Below are positions 1 through 9,709 of a stretch of 64,000 nt of DNA, piece after piece. Source of the DNA: Lachnotalea sp. AF33-28 (GTDB lineage Bacteria > Bacillota > Clostridia > Lachnospirales > Lachnospiraceae); the NCBI RefSeq assembly GCF_003477885.1, contig NZ_QUEE01000007.1, positions 213,700 to 277,699 on the forward strand, in the 5' to 3' direction. The notes beneath the pieces were generated by a model. That model saw only the letters and a program-made list of their open reading frames with translations, made no database searches and was not told the DNA's origin. Numbering within the stretch: the stretch's first letter is position 1; every line of letters starts with the position of its first letter. The position numbers and the translations under genes are program-made.

Positions 1-1
1 C

Positions 2-646
2 GATGATATCGAGCGGGATTCCAATATCGTTCCGATTGAGGAGGCCCTGCGAATCTCCGATACCGTGGATAAGCGGCAGTCTTTTCTGGAGGTTTTAAAG
101 AGGCCGGACGTGGAGGATTACACCGGGGGCATTCAGGATGCGATGGAACACGGCGATACGGAGGTGGTGCATTATGCCGCTTCCTATATTACCGATACGA
201 TTGCAAAATATAAGGACGGCGAGCACAGGCTGCGGGAGCTCTGCAACAAAGACGCCACAGCGGAAGTATTGCTTGAGTATCTGCATTTCTGCAGCGATAT
301 TCTGAATAAAAAAATATTCAGCGAACCGGAGCAGCAGAACTATTTGCAGTATTATGGTTCCTATATGGATCAGCTCTACCAGCTGGATCCGGCAAAGGTG
401 GACGGAAGCATGATTGCGCGGCTTCTGGCCTTAATCAGGGGGGAGGAAGCATCCCCTGTCACAGAAAAGTGGATACAAAGAGCGGAGAATATGGTGACGC
501 GGGATGTAGACGCGGCCAAAGCGGTTCTGGAATATTATTACGCAAAGAAAAACAGCGGGAAATTCCGGGACACTCTGGAGGCGGTCAAGGCGTCCGAGCT
601 TGCGATAGACAGTGAGCTTTTGGAGTGGATTCGTTTTTTTTCATAG
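2..646 (+). CDS. C-terminal part of a probable PelE-like helical-repeat protein (5' end outside window)
   Basis: The reading frame is open from the first bases of the window, so about 214 residues of a longer protein are visible and the GTG at 65 is probably internal. The visible part is soluble, strongly charged and predicted helical, with no membrane segment, and begins with a stretch reading IVPIEEALRISDT. It lies 20 bp before the next gene and heads a run that contains pelF and pelG. In Pel loci the gene in this neighbourhood is usually PelE, a membrane protein with TPR-type helical repeats that helps assemble the synthesis complex. Assignment to PelE is inference from position and helical character; I cannot see a diagnostic motif. 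Confidence 0.5.
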   Translation, partial: DDIERDSNIVPIEEALRISDTVDKRQSFLEVLKRPDVEDYTGGIQDAMEHGDTEVVHYAASYITDTIAKYKDGEHRLRELCNKDATAEVLLEYLHFCSDILNKKIFSEPEQQNYLQYYGSYMDQLYQLDPAKVDGSMIARLLALIRGEEASPVTEKWIQRAENMVTRDVDAAKAVLEYYYAKKNSGKFRDTLEAVKASELAIDSELLEWIRFFS

Positions 647-666
647 CAGCTGTGTAGGAGAAAAGA

Positions 667-2910
667 ATGATCTGGGAGAATATGCGGACTCTTGTCTGCA
701 GTACCGTCTGGTATCTGATTCTGACTTGTTTTATACCGTCGGTCTGTTTGAGTAAATATGTGAAACACAGGAATATAACTTTCCGTTTTTTCTTTTATCA
801 ATGCGCGGGGAATCTGTATCTGAACTTTCTTATGCTGGCGCTGGGATATCTCAAATTTATAAACTTTTTTTCTGCCCTGGTATCGCTTATACTGATTCCC
901 CTGATCCTGTGCTGCCTGCGGGAACACAGAGCGATCAGGCGGCGGGTGTCAAGGTACATACGTCTGTCTGAACAACTGTCTGCGGGAACCTATGGGGGCA
1001 GACTTCTGGTCAAAGACATCGCCCTTCGCATAAAAAAAACGGCAGGTGATCTGTACAGAAACTATCTAAAGAGCAGGCTGCCCGAAATCCTGATATTCTG
1101 CGCGGTTATGACATGGATCATATGGTTTTACGGATGGTACAAACTGCACAACGCCGCCTACGGCCACACGGATGAGGAAACTCATCTGTATTGGATCAGC
1201 GAGCTGATCCATGGCAATATGTTCCCTGCAGGAATGTATCCTCACGGCATGCATACGCTGGTTGCCGCCATTACGGTGCTTACGGGACTGAATGTGGCGC
1301 GGGTATATCTGATGTTTTCCGTGCTGTCAACGGCTCTTGTATTCGGCTTTTCCTATTTGATGTTTCGAAAATGCATCGGCGGCCGCTATACGGCGCTGGT
1401 AGGATGGGTTATTTTCGTGCTGGCGGATGTGTTTCACACGGTTTCCTTTGTCCGTTTTCAGATTTCATTTCCGATGGAATTTGGACTGGCGGCCGCCTTC
1501 TGTATGGTGTATGCGATGCTTCACTACGCACAGTATAAAAAGAAGGGGGACCTGCTTTTATTCGGCCTAAGCATATCCTGGACTCTGATGGCGCATTTTT
1601 ATGTCACGATTTTCTGCGCAGTCATATGCGTCTGCTTTGGACTGGTGTATTTTGTCACGCTGATCCGCCGGAAGATGCTGCCGGGCTTTTTGATCGCGGG
1701 GATCGCGGGCATAGCGCTTGCATGTGTCCCCTATATTGTCGGGTTTATGGCGGGATATCAGTTTGAACGATCGATTGAGTGGGCCTTCGGGGTGGCAGGA
1801 ACGAGCGCATCTTCCCGGGAAGATGCGGAGAACGAGGAGGATATGACAGCCGGAGAGCTGGCGGAAGAGACGCTGCAGGATCGGAATGAAGCCATGCTTG
1901 AGGCAATGCCTCCGGGCGCGTCAAAGCTCTGGATGCAGCAGGAGACGTATCTGACCTATAATTATGTAAACGGACATGTGACTGTCCGGGCGCTTATGGG
2001 AGCGGATATTGCGCTGTTTATCTATGCGTTGGGCGGACTGATTCTGTCTAAGGATAAAGAGCGGTTCAGGCGGTACCTGTTCTGGTCGGTGCTGTGGGAG
2101 GCGGGCGCAGTGCTGGCCTGTACCTATTATCTGGGCCTGCCTGCGATCATAGAAGTAAAGCGTATGGCCACTTTTTTAACATTTCTGACGGTTCCGCTGT
2201 TGTGCCTTCCTTTTGAAATACTGCGGCAGCTTTTAAAGCTTCTGCATGTGAAGGAGGATTGGAGCAGCAGGCTGATCTTCGGATGCGTTCTGGCGGAGCT
2301 GGTGTGTCTGGTATATACGGGAAAGGTAAAGAGCGGTCTGTATTACAATATTACCATATCCGAAGCGGATATGAGGGTCTGCCTGGAGCTGGTGGACAAA
2401 CATGAGGACCATACCTGGACCGTAATATCGCCCACCAATGATCTGACACTGATACGGTATGACGGGTATCATTATGAGATCACAGATCTCATTAAAGAAC
2501 TGGATGGGGGAGCGGACAGCGTTTATATTCCCACGCCTTTCATATATGCGGTGGTGGAAAAACATCCGATCTCTTTTGCCGATGACAGGAGGGAGATTGA
2601 CCACAGCGATATTGTATCCGCTTATAATGTAAAAGAGATCAGAGGGGAATATGCGCTGAAGGATGTGGAGTGGAATATGAATGATGGTACGGGCATACAT
2701 GCGCTGGACGCCCCCTATTACTTCCAGAGAGAGATCCTGATGTCCAAGCTGCATTACTGGATGGAAACAGTCAGACAGGTATACCCCAATCACGTCACGG
2801 AATTTTATGAGGATGAGCAGGTATGCGTCTACCAGATAAAACAGGACCCCTATTTTAAGCTGAACCTGGCGGTGGATTACCGGGTGCTTGCAAAGGAAAG
2901 TGTGGATTAG
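667..2910 (+). CDS. Large polytopic membrane protein, GT-C glycosyltransferase-like
   Basis: 747 residues with hydrophobic segments at roughly residues 8-28, 50-85, 140-160 and many more up to about 560, then a soluble C-terminal domain of about 190 residues. After the segment near residue 150 there is an acidic loop HTDEETHLYW (about residues 167-176), which resembles the catalytic DxE/DE loop of GT-C enzymes that use polyprenyl-phosphate sugars. The next gene encodes an enzyme of the type that makes such donors, which fits. Its stop codon is directly followed by the ATG of the GT2 gene, so the two are translationally linked. Function as an exopolysaccharide-modifying glycosyltransferase is inferred; an unrelated Pel-associated membrane scaffold is the alternative. 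Confidence 0.6.
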   Translation: MIWENMRTLVCSTVWYLILTCFIPSVCLSKYVKHRNITFRFFFYQCAGNLYLNFLMLALGYLKFINFFSALVSLILIPLILCCLREHRAIRRRVSRYIRLSEQLSAGTYGGRLLVKDIALRIKKTAGDLYRNYLKSRLPEILIFCAVMTWIIWFYGWYKLHNAAYGHTDEETHLYWISELIHGNMFPAGMYPHGMHTLVAAITVLTGLNVARVYLMFSVLSTALVFGFSYLMFRKCIGGRYTALVGWVIFVLADVFHTVSFVRFQISFPMEFGLAAAFCMVYAMLHYAQYKKKGDLLLFGLSISWTLMAHFYVTIFCAVICVCFGLVYFVTLIRRKMLPGFLIAGIAGIALACVPYIVGFMAGYQFERSIEWAFGVAGTSASSREDAENEEDMTAGELAEETLQDRNEAMLEAMPPGASKLWMQQETYLTYNYVNGHVTVRALMGADIALFIYALGGLILSKDKERFRRYLFWSVLWEAGAVLACTYYLGLPAIIEVKRMATFLTFLTVPLLCLPFEILRQLLKLLHVKEDWSSRLIFGCVLAELVCLVYTGKVKSGLYYNITISEADMRVCLELVDKHEDHTWTVISPTNDLTLIRYDGYHYEITDLIKELDGGADSVYIPTPFIYAVVEKHPISFADDRREIDHSDIVSAYNVKEIRGEYALKDVEWNMNDGTGIHALDAPYYFQREILMSKLHYWMETVRQVYPNHVTEFYEDEQVCVYQIKQDPYFKLNLAVDYRVLAKESVD

Positions 2911-3657
2911 ATGAAAAATATACTGATGCTGATTCCTGCATATAATGAGGAAGATAATATCGGAGAGCTGTTGAGTAAGATCACAGAGCAAAACATTGAG
3001 GAAACCATGGATGTTCTGGTGATCGACGACGGATCGCGTGATCGGACCGCGCAGATTGTAAGGGACAGTGGCTATAAGGTCATCAGTCAGATATTTAATA
3101 TGGGATATGGAGCGGCGTTGCAGACGGGTTATAAGTACGCTGTCAGCCGGGGATATGAGTATCTGATTCAGCTGGATGCGGACGGACAGCATGATCTGAA
3201 GAACGTGGAGCTCATCTGTAAGAAACTGGGATGCGGCGCGGGATCCGGAGACGAATATCCGGATATCGTCATTGGCTCGCGCTTTCTTGAGGGAAGCCAG
3301 TCTTTCGCAATCCCGCCGCTTAAAAGGCTTGCAATCCGGTTTTTCAGAAGCATCATCAGGAAGAATACGGGCTGCACGCTGACGGATCCGACCAGCGGTC
3401 TGCAGGGACTAAGCCGCAGCGCGTTTTCTTTTTACGCGGGGTACCGGAATTTCGATCTGAAGTATCCTGATATGAATATGGCAATTCAGATGCTCCTGCT
3501 CCGCTATAAGATTGAAGAATTTCCTGCAATCATGCATGAACGCACGTCGGGCGTATCTATGCATACCGGCCTGCTCAAGGTCGGCAGATATATGTTGTTG
3601 ATGATGCTTAGCAGCCTGAATGCGTATCTAAGATATAGAAGACGGGACAAACAATGA
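2911..3657 (+). CDS. GT2 glycosyltransferase, polyprenyl-phosphate sugar synthase-like
   Basis: 248 residues, a compact single-domain GT-A enzyme of the DPM1/GtrB type. It opens with IPAYNEEDNIGELL, has the nucleotide-sugar site VIDDGSRD (about residues 37-44) and the metal-binding DADGQHD (about 89-95). There is no long C-terminal membrane domain, only a weakly hydrophobic stretch near residues 220-240. Enzymes of this group transfer a sugar from a nucleotide donor to a lipid-phosphate carrier at the inner face of the membrane. Start ATG immediately follows the stop of the GT-C-like gene, and its own stop overlaps the next start by 4 bp, so it is in the middle of a tightly coupled operon. 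Donor specificity cannot be read from sequence. Confidence 0.85.
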   Translation: MKNILMLIPAYNEEDNIGELLSKITEQNIEETMDVLVIDDGSRDRTAQIVRDSGYKVISQIFNMGYGAALQTGYKYAVSRGYEYLIQLDADGQHDLKNVELICKKLGCGAGSGDEYPDIVIGSRFLEGSQSFAIPPLKRLAIRFFRSIIRKNTGCTLTDPTSGLQGLSRSAFSFYAGYRNFDLKYPDMNMAIQMLLLRYKIEEFPAIMHERTSGVSMHTGLLKVGRYMLLMMLSSLNAYLRYRRRDKQ

Positions 3658-5297
3658 AGATATTTGAAAAATTTCGCCGCAGAAGGAAAAATCAGCTGAA
3701 AAGATTTCTGTTTCTGTACATAGTGGTAATTTTGTTTTTTCTCCTGCTCGCTTTTACAGCATTTGAAAATCTGGATGCGATCGGAGCTCTGTTCAGAAAG
3801 GGCGAGACTGCCGAGGAGCAGCGGCAGAGGGAACGAGCAGAGGCAATTAACGAGGCGCTGAAGTATAAAACGGAGAATGGCACGTCTGCGGATGAAACAG
3901 TAGTATGGATCTGGGGAACCCATGAGACAGTGTTTCCGCTCGTGGAAAATCAGTTGAAAGGCATGAAAATATCATACCGCAAAGCGGACGAACTCACGGA
4001 ATGCGCGCAGGCACAGGTTTTGTTTGTCTGTGAAGATGATTTTACAAAGGAACAGATCCAATGGTTTGACCGCAGCCGTGAAAACGGCATGGTCCTCATA
4101 TTTACGGACCTTCCAAAGGAAACGTATCTGCAGGATGAGCAGTTTTTGAAGCTGCTGGGAATCGGCAGGGTGAAGGGCATAAAGGATAAGACAGGACTTC
4201 GCATGACCGGGCGCACCTTATTTGGAGATATGAAGGAATGTGAGAGAGAATTTTCTCTGGAAGAGGTGGAGCTTGGCCAGTGCACAGAGGTTTATGCGTC
4301 TGCACTCGGGGAGCAGGACAAAGGAACAAAAACCGAAGATCTGGCCCCGGTTTTCTGGCGCTATCATACCTTGGGAAAAGCAGGGGACGTATATGTGGCG
4401 GACCAGGTTTTGATGGAAAATCAGACCGGTATGGCGGTCATAAGCTTTTTATTTGAAGAGATATTTCAGACCTATATGTATCCTGTTGTCAATGCATACT
4501 GCTTTGCGATCAGAGGCATGCCCTATGCAGACAATTTTTCTTCCGAATATCTGCAGTCTGTCTATGGAAGGGATGCGCTGGGAGCGGAGAATGATATCTT
4601 TTTTCCGGAGCTTAGGCGGTGTGAGGATCGCTACAATTTGACGGGGACATGGTACAGCAGTGAGCGTGCGGCCGTCATGCAGTCAAAAAACCGGCTGATT
4701 CAATATTACCTTAAGAATATCAGGGAGCACGGCGATATCATCGGCGAGTGGAATGAGGAGACCGGCGCTCTGTACCTGGAGGATGCTTTTTCAAATAGGC
4801 TGAAGCTGTGGGATTCGTCGTTTTACTGGACTGAAAACGGGACCGTACAGTTGCCATATACTGACTTGCCGGCGGATGATTACAGGGATGTGCTGTTAAG
4901 GGACCTAAGCAGCGTCAAAGGCGCCGGATTTAACCTGGTTTTTGTGGATATGCGGCAGTTTTTGGATGAAGTCGGCAAGGCGGGCTGGGTACAGTTTGCC
5001 AAAAATCTGGAAACGGTTCTGGGAGTGGAGCAGGAGGAGATCTTCTGGCTGGATCGGGTATCCGTTAAGGAAGCGGTCTATCGGATTCTGGCCTATGAGG
5101 TCATGGAACCTAAGCTCACTTACGGTGAGGATGAAATTGGAATCGATATAGGAAATTTCTCCGGAGAGGCTTACTTTTACCTGAATACTACCAGACAGAT
5201 AGAACGGGCGGACAACGCTTCGGTGAGCCGGATCTCGGATGATATCTATCTGGTAAAGGTTACAGAAAAAATATCGAAGATTTATCTGGAGCATTGA
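3654..5297 (+). CDS. DUF2194-like membrane-anchored protein of a Pel locus
   Basis: 547 residues with a basic N-terminus, one membrane segment (about residues 17-38) and a large domain predicted to face outside the cell. It sits directly before pelF, the place where Gram-positive Pel clusters carry a PelA-type hydrolase/deacetylase or a DUF2194 protein. The first half (residues 80-230) looks like a Rossmann-like domain; the second half contains NAYCFAIRGMPYAD and DNFSSEYLQSVYG, reminiscent of polysaccharide deacetylase-like folds, but I do not see a clear D-H-H metal triad. Role in trimming or deacetylating the polymer outside the membrane is inferred from position. Family naming as DUF2194 is from memory of such loci and is moderately certain. 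Confidence 0.55.
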   Translation: MKIFEKFRRRRKNQLKRFLFLYIVVILFFLLLAFTAFENLDAIGALFRKGETAEEQRQRERAEAINEALKYKTENGTSADETVVWIWGTHETVFPLVENQLKGMKISYRKADELTECAQAQVLFVCEDDFTKEQIQWFDRSRENGMVLIFTDLPKETYLQDEQFLKLLGIGRVKGIKDKTGLRMTGRTLFGDMKECEREFSLEEVELGQCTEVYASALGEQDKGTKTEDLAPVFWRYHTLGKAGDVYVADQVLMENQTGMAVISFLFEEIFQTYMYPVVNAYCFAIRGMPYADNFSSEYLQSVYGRDALGAENDIFFPELRRCEDRYNLTGTWYSSERAAVMQSKNRLIQYYLKNIREHGDIIGEWNEETGALYLEDAFSNRLKLWDSSFYWTENGTVQLPYTDLPADDYRDVLLRDLSSVKGAGFNLVFVDMRQFLDEVGKAGWVQFAKNLETVLGVEQEEIFWLDRVSVKEAVYRILAYEVMEPKLTYGEDEIGIDIGNFSGEAYFYLNTTRQIERADNASVSRISDDIYLVKVTEKISKIYLEH

Positions 5298-5326
5298 ATC
5301 GGATCGCGGAAAGGGCAGGTTGTTGA

Positions 5327-6748
5327 ATGAAAGTATGTTTGATAGTGGAGGGAGCTTATCCTTATGTAAATGGCGGTGTTTCCAGCTGGATTCAGCAGCT
5401 GATCTGCAGTATGCCGGAAGTGGAATTTGTGGTTCAGACAATTGCGGCGGCGCCGGACGCCGGCCAGGAGTTTAAGTATAAGATTCCCTCCAATGTAAGT
5501 GAGATACAGGAGGTCTATCTGCTGGACGATGACTATATCTCAAACAGGATACAGCGTAAAATCCGGCTTACGGGGGAGGAGTACGATGCCTTTGAGAGCC
5601 TGATGTTTGGGCATAGCCCTGACTGGAACGTTATTATCCGTTTTTTTGCGGAAAAAGAGGTTTCCTTAAATGCGCTGCTGTCGGGGAAGGATTTTTATAA
5701 AATGACGCTGAATTACTATAACGAGAATTTCAGCAGGGTCATTTTTTCCGATTTTCTTTGGACTATGCGTTCCCTGTATCTGCCGCTTTTTACGATTTTA
5801 AAATCCAGAATAGAAAAGGCGGATATCTATCATTCCGCTTCCGCCGGATATGCGGGGATCTGGGGAAGCCTGCAGACCAGCCGGACCGGCAGGCCGTTTT
5901 TGATGACGGAACACGGCATCTATACCCGTGAGCGGGAAGAGGAGATTATCAAGGCGGACTGGGTCAGCGGCATTTATAAGGATCTCTGGATCGAACAGTT
6001 TCGAAAAATCGGCGAATGCTGCTATCTGCATGCAGCCAGAGTGGTGTCGCTGTTTGAGGGTGCGAGAAAATTTCAGATTGAACTCGGATGTCCGGCGAAT
6101 AAGACGATGGTCATCCCTAACGGAGTGAACCATAAAAATTTTGAAGGAATCGCGCAGAAAGAGGAACAGGATACATTCATAAATTTGGGAGCGGTGCTGC
6201 GCGTAACTCCTATAAAAGATGTCAAGACCCTGTTGAGCGCGTTTGCAATAGCGAAAAGCAGGGAGCCAAGGCTTAGGCTGTATATTATGGGCAGCATGGA
6301 GGAAGCGGAGGAGTATGCCGCGGAATGCCGTGAGATGGCGGAGGATATGCGGATACAGGATGTGGTATTCACCGGAATCGTACAGGTGAAAGAGTATATC
6401 GGAAAGATGGATTTCCTGATTCTGACCAGCATCAGCGAAGGCCAGCCTTTGTCAATCCTGGAGGGATTTGCGGCGAAGAAGCCTTATATTGCCACGGATG
6501 TGGGAAACTGCCGCGGGCTGATCTATGGAGAAGGAGATGGGTATGGCAGAGCGGGGGTTGTGGTTCCTGTCATGAATGTTGCCAGGATAGCGGAAGCGAT
6601 TGTATCCCTCGCTGCCGATGCGGACAGACGGAAAATTATGGGGGAGGCAGGATACCGGCGGGCAGTCAGTGAGTATGACGAAAAAGATGTGTTCAGGAGG
6701 TATCGGCAGCTTTATGATCAGCTTGTTGGGCAGGGAGAGGAGAAATAA
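5327..6748 (+). CDS. pelF: PelF, GT4-family glycosyltransferase of Pel polysaccharide synthesis
   Basis: 473 residues with the hallmark features of PelF. The N-terminus reads MKVCLIVEGAYPYVNGGVSS, the middle carries TEHGIYTREREEE (about residues 195-207), a feature I associate with PelF, and the C-terminal Rossmann half has VIPNGVN, RVTPIKDVKTLL and the donor-binding E-x7-E in EGQPLSILE. In Pseudomonas PelF is a cytosolic UDP-GlcNAc/GalNAc-using polymerase that works with the PelD-PelE-PelG membrane complex. The stop overlaps the start of pelG by one base, as is usual for this pair. Family assignment is strong; the actual sugar in this organism is not shown by the sequence. Confidence 0.95.
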   Translation: MKVCLIVEGAYPYVNGGVSSWIQQLICSMPEVEFVVQTIAAAPDAGQEFKYKIPSNVSEIQEVYLLDDDYISNRIQRKIRLTGEEYDAFESLMFGHSPDWNVIIRFFAEKEVSLNALLSGKDFYKMTLNYYNENFSRVIFSDFLWTMRSLYLPLFTILKSRIEKADIYHSASAGYAGIWGSLQTSRTGRPFLMTEHGIYTREREEEIIKADWVSGIYKDLWIEQFRKIGECCYLHAARVVSLFEGARKFQIELGCPANKTMVIPNGVNHKNFEGIAQKEEQDTFINLGAVLRVTPIKDVKTLLSAFAIAKSREPRLRLYIMGSMEEAEEYAAECREMAEDMRIQDVVFTGIVQVKEYIGKMDFLILTSISEGQPLSILEGFAAKKPYIATDVGNCRGLIYGEGDGYGRAGVVVPVMNVARIAEAIVSLAADADRRKIMGEAGYRRAVSEYDEKDVFRRYRQLYDQLVGQGEEK

Positions 6749-8202
6749 TGGCAGGTATCGGTTTTGAGCTAAAAAAGATTTATCGAAAAGAAGGAATTGC
6801 CAGAAGCGCTATGGGAGTGCTCTACAGCACGCTTGTTACGATCGGTCCGATGGTTCTGGTTATCTGTGCGATTCTTTTTCTGTATTTTTTTCTGGGCGTG
6901 ACAGGGATTTCCTATGCGGACAGGGAGCTGCTGTCCTCGACGATCTTATATACATTTATTTTCTCCGTTATCCTGACTTCGCCTTTTAATGTGGTTTTGT
7001 CAAGATATCTGGCGGATAAATTTTATCTGGAAGAATACGGGGGAATTCTGGATTCCTACTATATGGGCCTGACTCTGTGCGCGGGGATTGCGTCCCTTAT
7101 GTTTGTGCCGTTAGCCTTTAGCCTTCGGATGAGGGGGGGCGTGGATATCCCGTTTATCGCTGCAACCTATGTGCAGTGGATTTCCCTGGTCATCCTGTTT
7201 TTTTCCATCACGTATCTGCATGCCACCAAAGACTATAAGGCGATTGCCGTGTTCTTCCTGATCGGTATGGCGGTGAGCTTTCTTTTGTCGGCCGCTTTTT
7301 ACTTTCTGGGAAGACAGGATGTGGTCCATGCGATACTCTATGGCCTTTCCAGCGGCTTTTTCGTCATTGCCACGCTGAATTTTTCTTATATAAAGAGATA
7401 TTTCTACGGGAGAGCGGGGAAGTATACGGAATGCCTGACCTATATGCTCGCATATAAACGTTTGCTGTTTGCAAATCTGTTTTATATACTTGGCTTGTAT
7501 GTTCATAATTTTGTATTCTGGACCGTGCCCGGAAGGACTGTCATCGCATCCACATATTACACGAACCTGTCCTATGATATGGCATCCTGCCTGGCCATGT
7601 TTACCAATATTTTTGTGATGGTATCCTTTACGGTTGTGGTGGAGACCAGGTTTCACAATGTCTACAAAGAGCATATGGAGGCAGTGCTGGGCGGAACCTA
7701 TAAAATGATTGTAAAAAGCAAGAAGAAGCTGTTCCGTACGCTCACCCAGCAGATCAGCCAGATCTTCGGCTCTCAGGTTGCGATCACCTCTGTGATCTTT
7801 CTGCTGGTGGTCTCCTTTGGCACCAGGATGGGCATAGATAGCGTTACACTGGCGATTTACCCGATCTTAGCCGTATCTTTTCTGGGCGTATTCATGATGT
7901 ACGGCAATCTGGTTTACCTTTTTTATTTCGCGGATTTAACGGGGGCATTTTTGACAGGAGCCGTCTTTTTTGCGGTCACTCTGATCGGCAGTCTTGTTTC
8001 CTGCAATTTTTCCGCTTCCTTCTGGGGGATCGGAGTATTTGCCGGCATGCTTGCCGGCTGGACGTTCAGCTTCTTCAGAATCCGTTGGATTGAGAAAAAC
8101 CTCGAAACATATATTTTCTGTGACTACAAGGTCATCGATACCATGAAATCTTCCAGTAAAGGAAAGATAGTATACTCAAAAAAGGCGGGACATGCGGAAT
8201 AA
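6748..8202 (+). CDS. pelG: PelG, Pel polysaccharide export membrane protein
   Basis: 484 residues, about 12 membrane segments, beginning MAGIGFELKKIYRKEG, the characteristic PelG opening (GIGFEL). The protein belongs to the MATE/polysaccharide-flippase-like superfamily and moves the growing Pel chain across the membrane in concert with PelF. It starts at the last base of pelF and its end overlaps the next gene by 11 bp. The cytosolic tail after the last membrane helix is short and basic. No outer-membrane export genes are expected in a Gram-positive cell and none are seen. Confidence 0.95.
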   Translation: MAGIGFELKKIYRKEGIARSAMGVLYSTLVTIGPMVLVICAILFLYFFLGVTGISYADRELLSSTILYTFIFSVILTSPFNVVLSRYLADKFYLEEYGGILDSYYMGLTLCAGIASLMFVPLAFSLRMRGGVDIPFIAATYVQWISLVILFFSITYLHATKDYKAIAVFFLIGMAVSFLLSAAFYFLGRQDVVHAILYGLSSGFFVIATLNFSYIKRYFYGRAGKYTECLTYMLAYKRLLFANLFYILGLYVHNFVFWTVPGRTVIASTYYTNLSYDMASCLAMFTNIFVMVSFTVVVETRFHNVYKEHMEAVLGGTYKMIVKSKKKLFRTLTQQISQIFGSQVAITSVIFLLVVSFGTRMGIDSVTLAIYPILAVSFLGVFMMYGNLVYLFYFADLTGAFLTGAVFFAVTLIGSLVSCNFSASFWGIGVFAGMLAGWTFSFFRIRWIEKNLETYIFCDYKVIDTMKSSSKGKIVYSKKAGHAE

Positions 8203-9709
8203 TAAGAACAGAAGCTTAAAACTGAATATTGTGGCCAGTATGGTGATACAGGTTGTCTCCCTTGTGATCAACCTCATTTCTAAAAGAGCCATAAAGTATT
8301 ATCTTAGTGTGGAATATCTGGGGATACAGAGTATCTATGCTAATTTCTGCGATGTTTTGAATTTTGCTTATTTCGGTATGGGAACTGCGATGCTGTTCAG
8401 CCTTTATGGGGCGCTGGCGCGAAACGAAACAAATAAAGTCGCGTCTTATTATCGGTACTACGATAATTTGTACCGAAAGATAACCTGGATGGTTTTAGGC
8501 GGCGGTATTATCTGTATCCTGCCGGTGCTGTATGCGGTTAATGCGGATATTAGTGCGCTGGAGATCTGTATCACCTATTTAACCTATATGCTTTCGGTTG
8601 TGTTATATAACCGCCGCCTGGTACGCAATTATTTTATCCAGGCTGATCAGAGGCGCTATTTCGTAGCCTGGGTAACCGGAGGCGTTGACGGTATCGCTCT
8701 GATCCTGGAAATTCTTCTGTTAAAGCATTTTCACAGCTATGAGCTGTTTGTTATCTGCATTCTGGTTAAAAATCTGTTTATCAATCTGATTTTTAAGTGG
8801 GAGCTGAAAAGGAGTTATTCCTATCTGTCGTATGCGGCGGACGAACTTGAAGAAAAAGAAAAGTATGCTATCAAATCCAATGCGGCGGATATGATCATCT
8901 ACAAGTTTGGAAGTGTGCTGATTAACAACACGGACAGTATTTTTATTTCACACTTTACCAGTACAGCTATGGTAGGTATCTATTCGAACTATCAGTTTAT
9001 CCTGCTTGGAATACGCAGTTTTACAGGTGCACTGTTCGAAGCGATTCGCAGCAGGGTAGGACATCGCGCACAGACAAGCGGGTTGGAGCAGCAGTATAGG
9101 GGATTTCAGACGTATTTGCTAGTTAATGCCTGGATGATGGGGGTGACGGTAGTCTGCTTTTATTTTCTGGTCGAAGACTTTATTCATATATGGATGGGCG
9201 ATGTGCAGATGCTGTCCGAAAAAATCTTACTGATTCTGATTGTGAACTATTATCTGGAAGAAGCTCATAATGCTGTTAAGATTTATCGGGAAACGGCCGG
9301 GCTGTTTCGGAATATAAGGATAATGATTATGGCTAAGGGGCTTCTTAATATAGTTCTCTCATATTTTATGGGAAAGTATTGGGGCCTGACAGGTGTAATT
9401 GTGGCGACTACGGTCGCATCGGCGGCAACGTTGTTTTGGTATGAGCCTAAGGTAGTCTTCGGCTATTTTAAAAAAAGTCTGTGGAATGAGGCGTTCTATC
9501 ATGTAGCGACGCTGTCGTTTCTTGCTGTTTCTTTTTTTACAACGAAATTGGCTTTGCAAAATCTTAGTGGAACAGGGTTCATATCTTTTTTACTGAAAGC
9601 TTTGATCTGTGTTTTTGTATCAAATCTGGTATATTTAACAGCTGCCGGTATCTATATGATTTGTAAAAAATTTAGTGGGGTTAAAAACGAAAATGATAAA
9701 TCGAGATAA
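8192..9709 (+). CDS. Second flippase, Wzx/polysaccharide biosynthesis family
   Basis: 505 residues with about 12-14 hydrophobic segments and the typical Wzx/RfbX look: N-terminal NIVASMVIQVVSLVINLISK, then the YLSVEYLGIQSIYANF region, which resembles the YlGxeeyGl-type motif of oligosaccharide flippases. It overlaps pelG by 11 bp, so two different lipid- or polymer-flipping proteins are made from adjacent genes. Flippases of this family translocate lipid-linked repeat units. The presence of a second one, followed by TagF-like and GT2 enzymes, suggests that the operon makes a second polymer or decorates Pel with lipid-linked units; this is inference. Confidence 0.85.
   Translation: MRNNKNRSLKLNIVASMVIQVVSLVINLISKRAIKYYLSVEYLGIQSIYANFCDVLNFAYFGMGTAMLFSLYGALARNETNKVASYYRYYDNLYRKITWMVLGGGIICILPVLYAVNADISALEICITYLTYMLSVVLYNRRLVRNYFIQADQRRYFVAWVTGGVDGIALILEILLLKHFHSYELFVICILVKNLFINLIFKWELKRSYSYLSYAADELEEKEKYAIKSNAADMIIYKFGSVLINNTDSIFISHFTSTAMVGIYSNYQFILLGIRSFTGALFEAIRSRVGHRAQTSGLEQQYRGFQTYLLVNAWMMGVTVVCFYFLVEDFIHIWMGDVQMLSEKILLILIVNYYLEEAHNAVKIYRETAGLFRNIRIMIMAKGLLNIVLSYFMGKYWGLTGVIVATTVASAATLFWYEPKVVFGYFKKSLWNEAFYHVATLSFLAVSFFTTKLALQNLSGTGFISFLLKALICVFVSNLVYLTAAGIYMICKKFSGVKNENDKSR

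Noticed and set aside
2233..3192. Minus-strand frame of about 319 codons
   Set aside because: It runs antisense to the membrane protein and GT2 genes, whose motifs are clear; the frame has no domain or start site.
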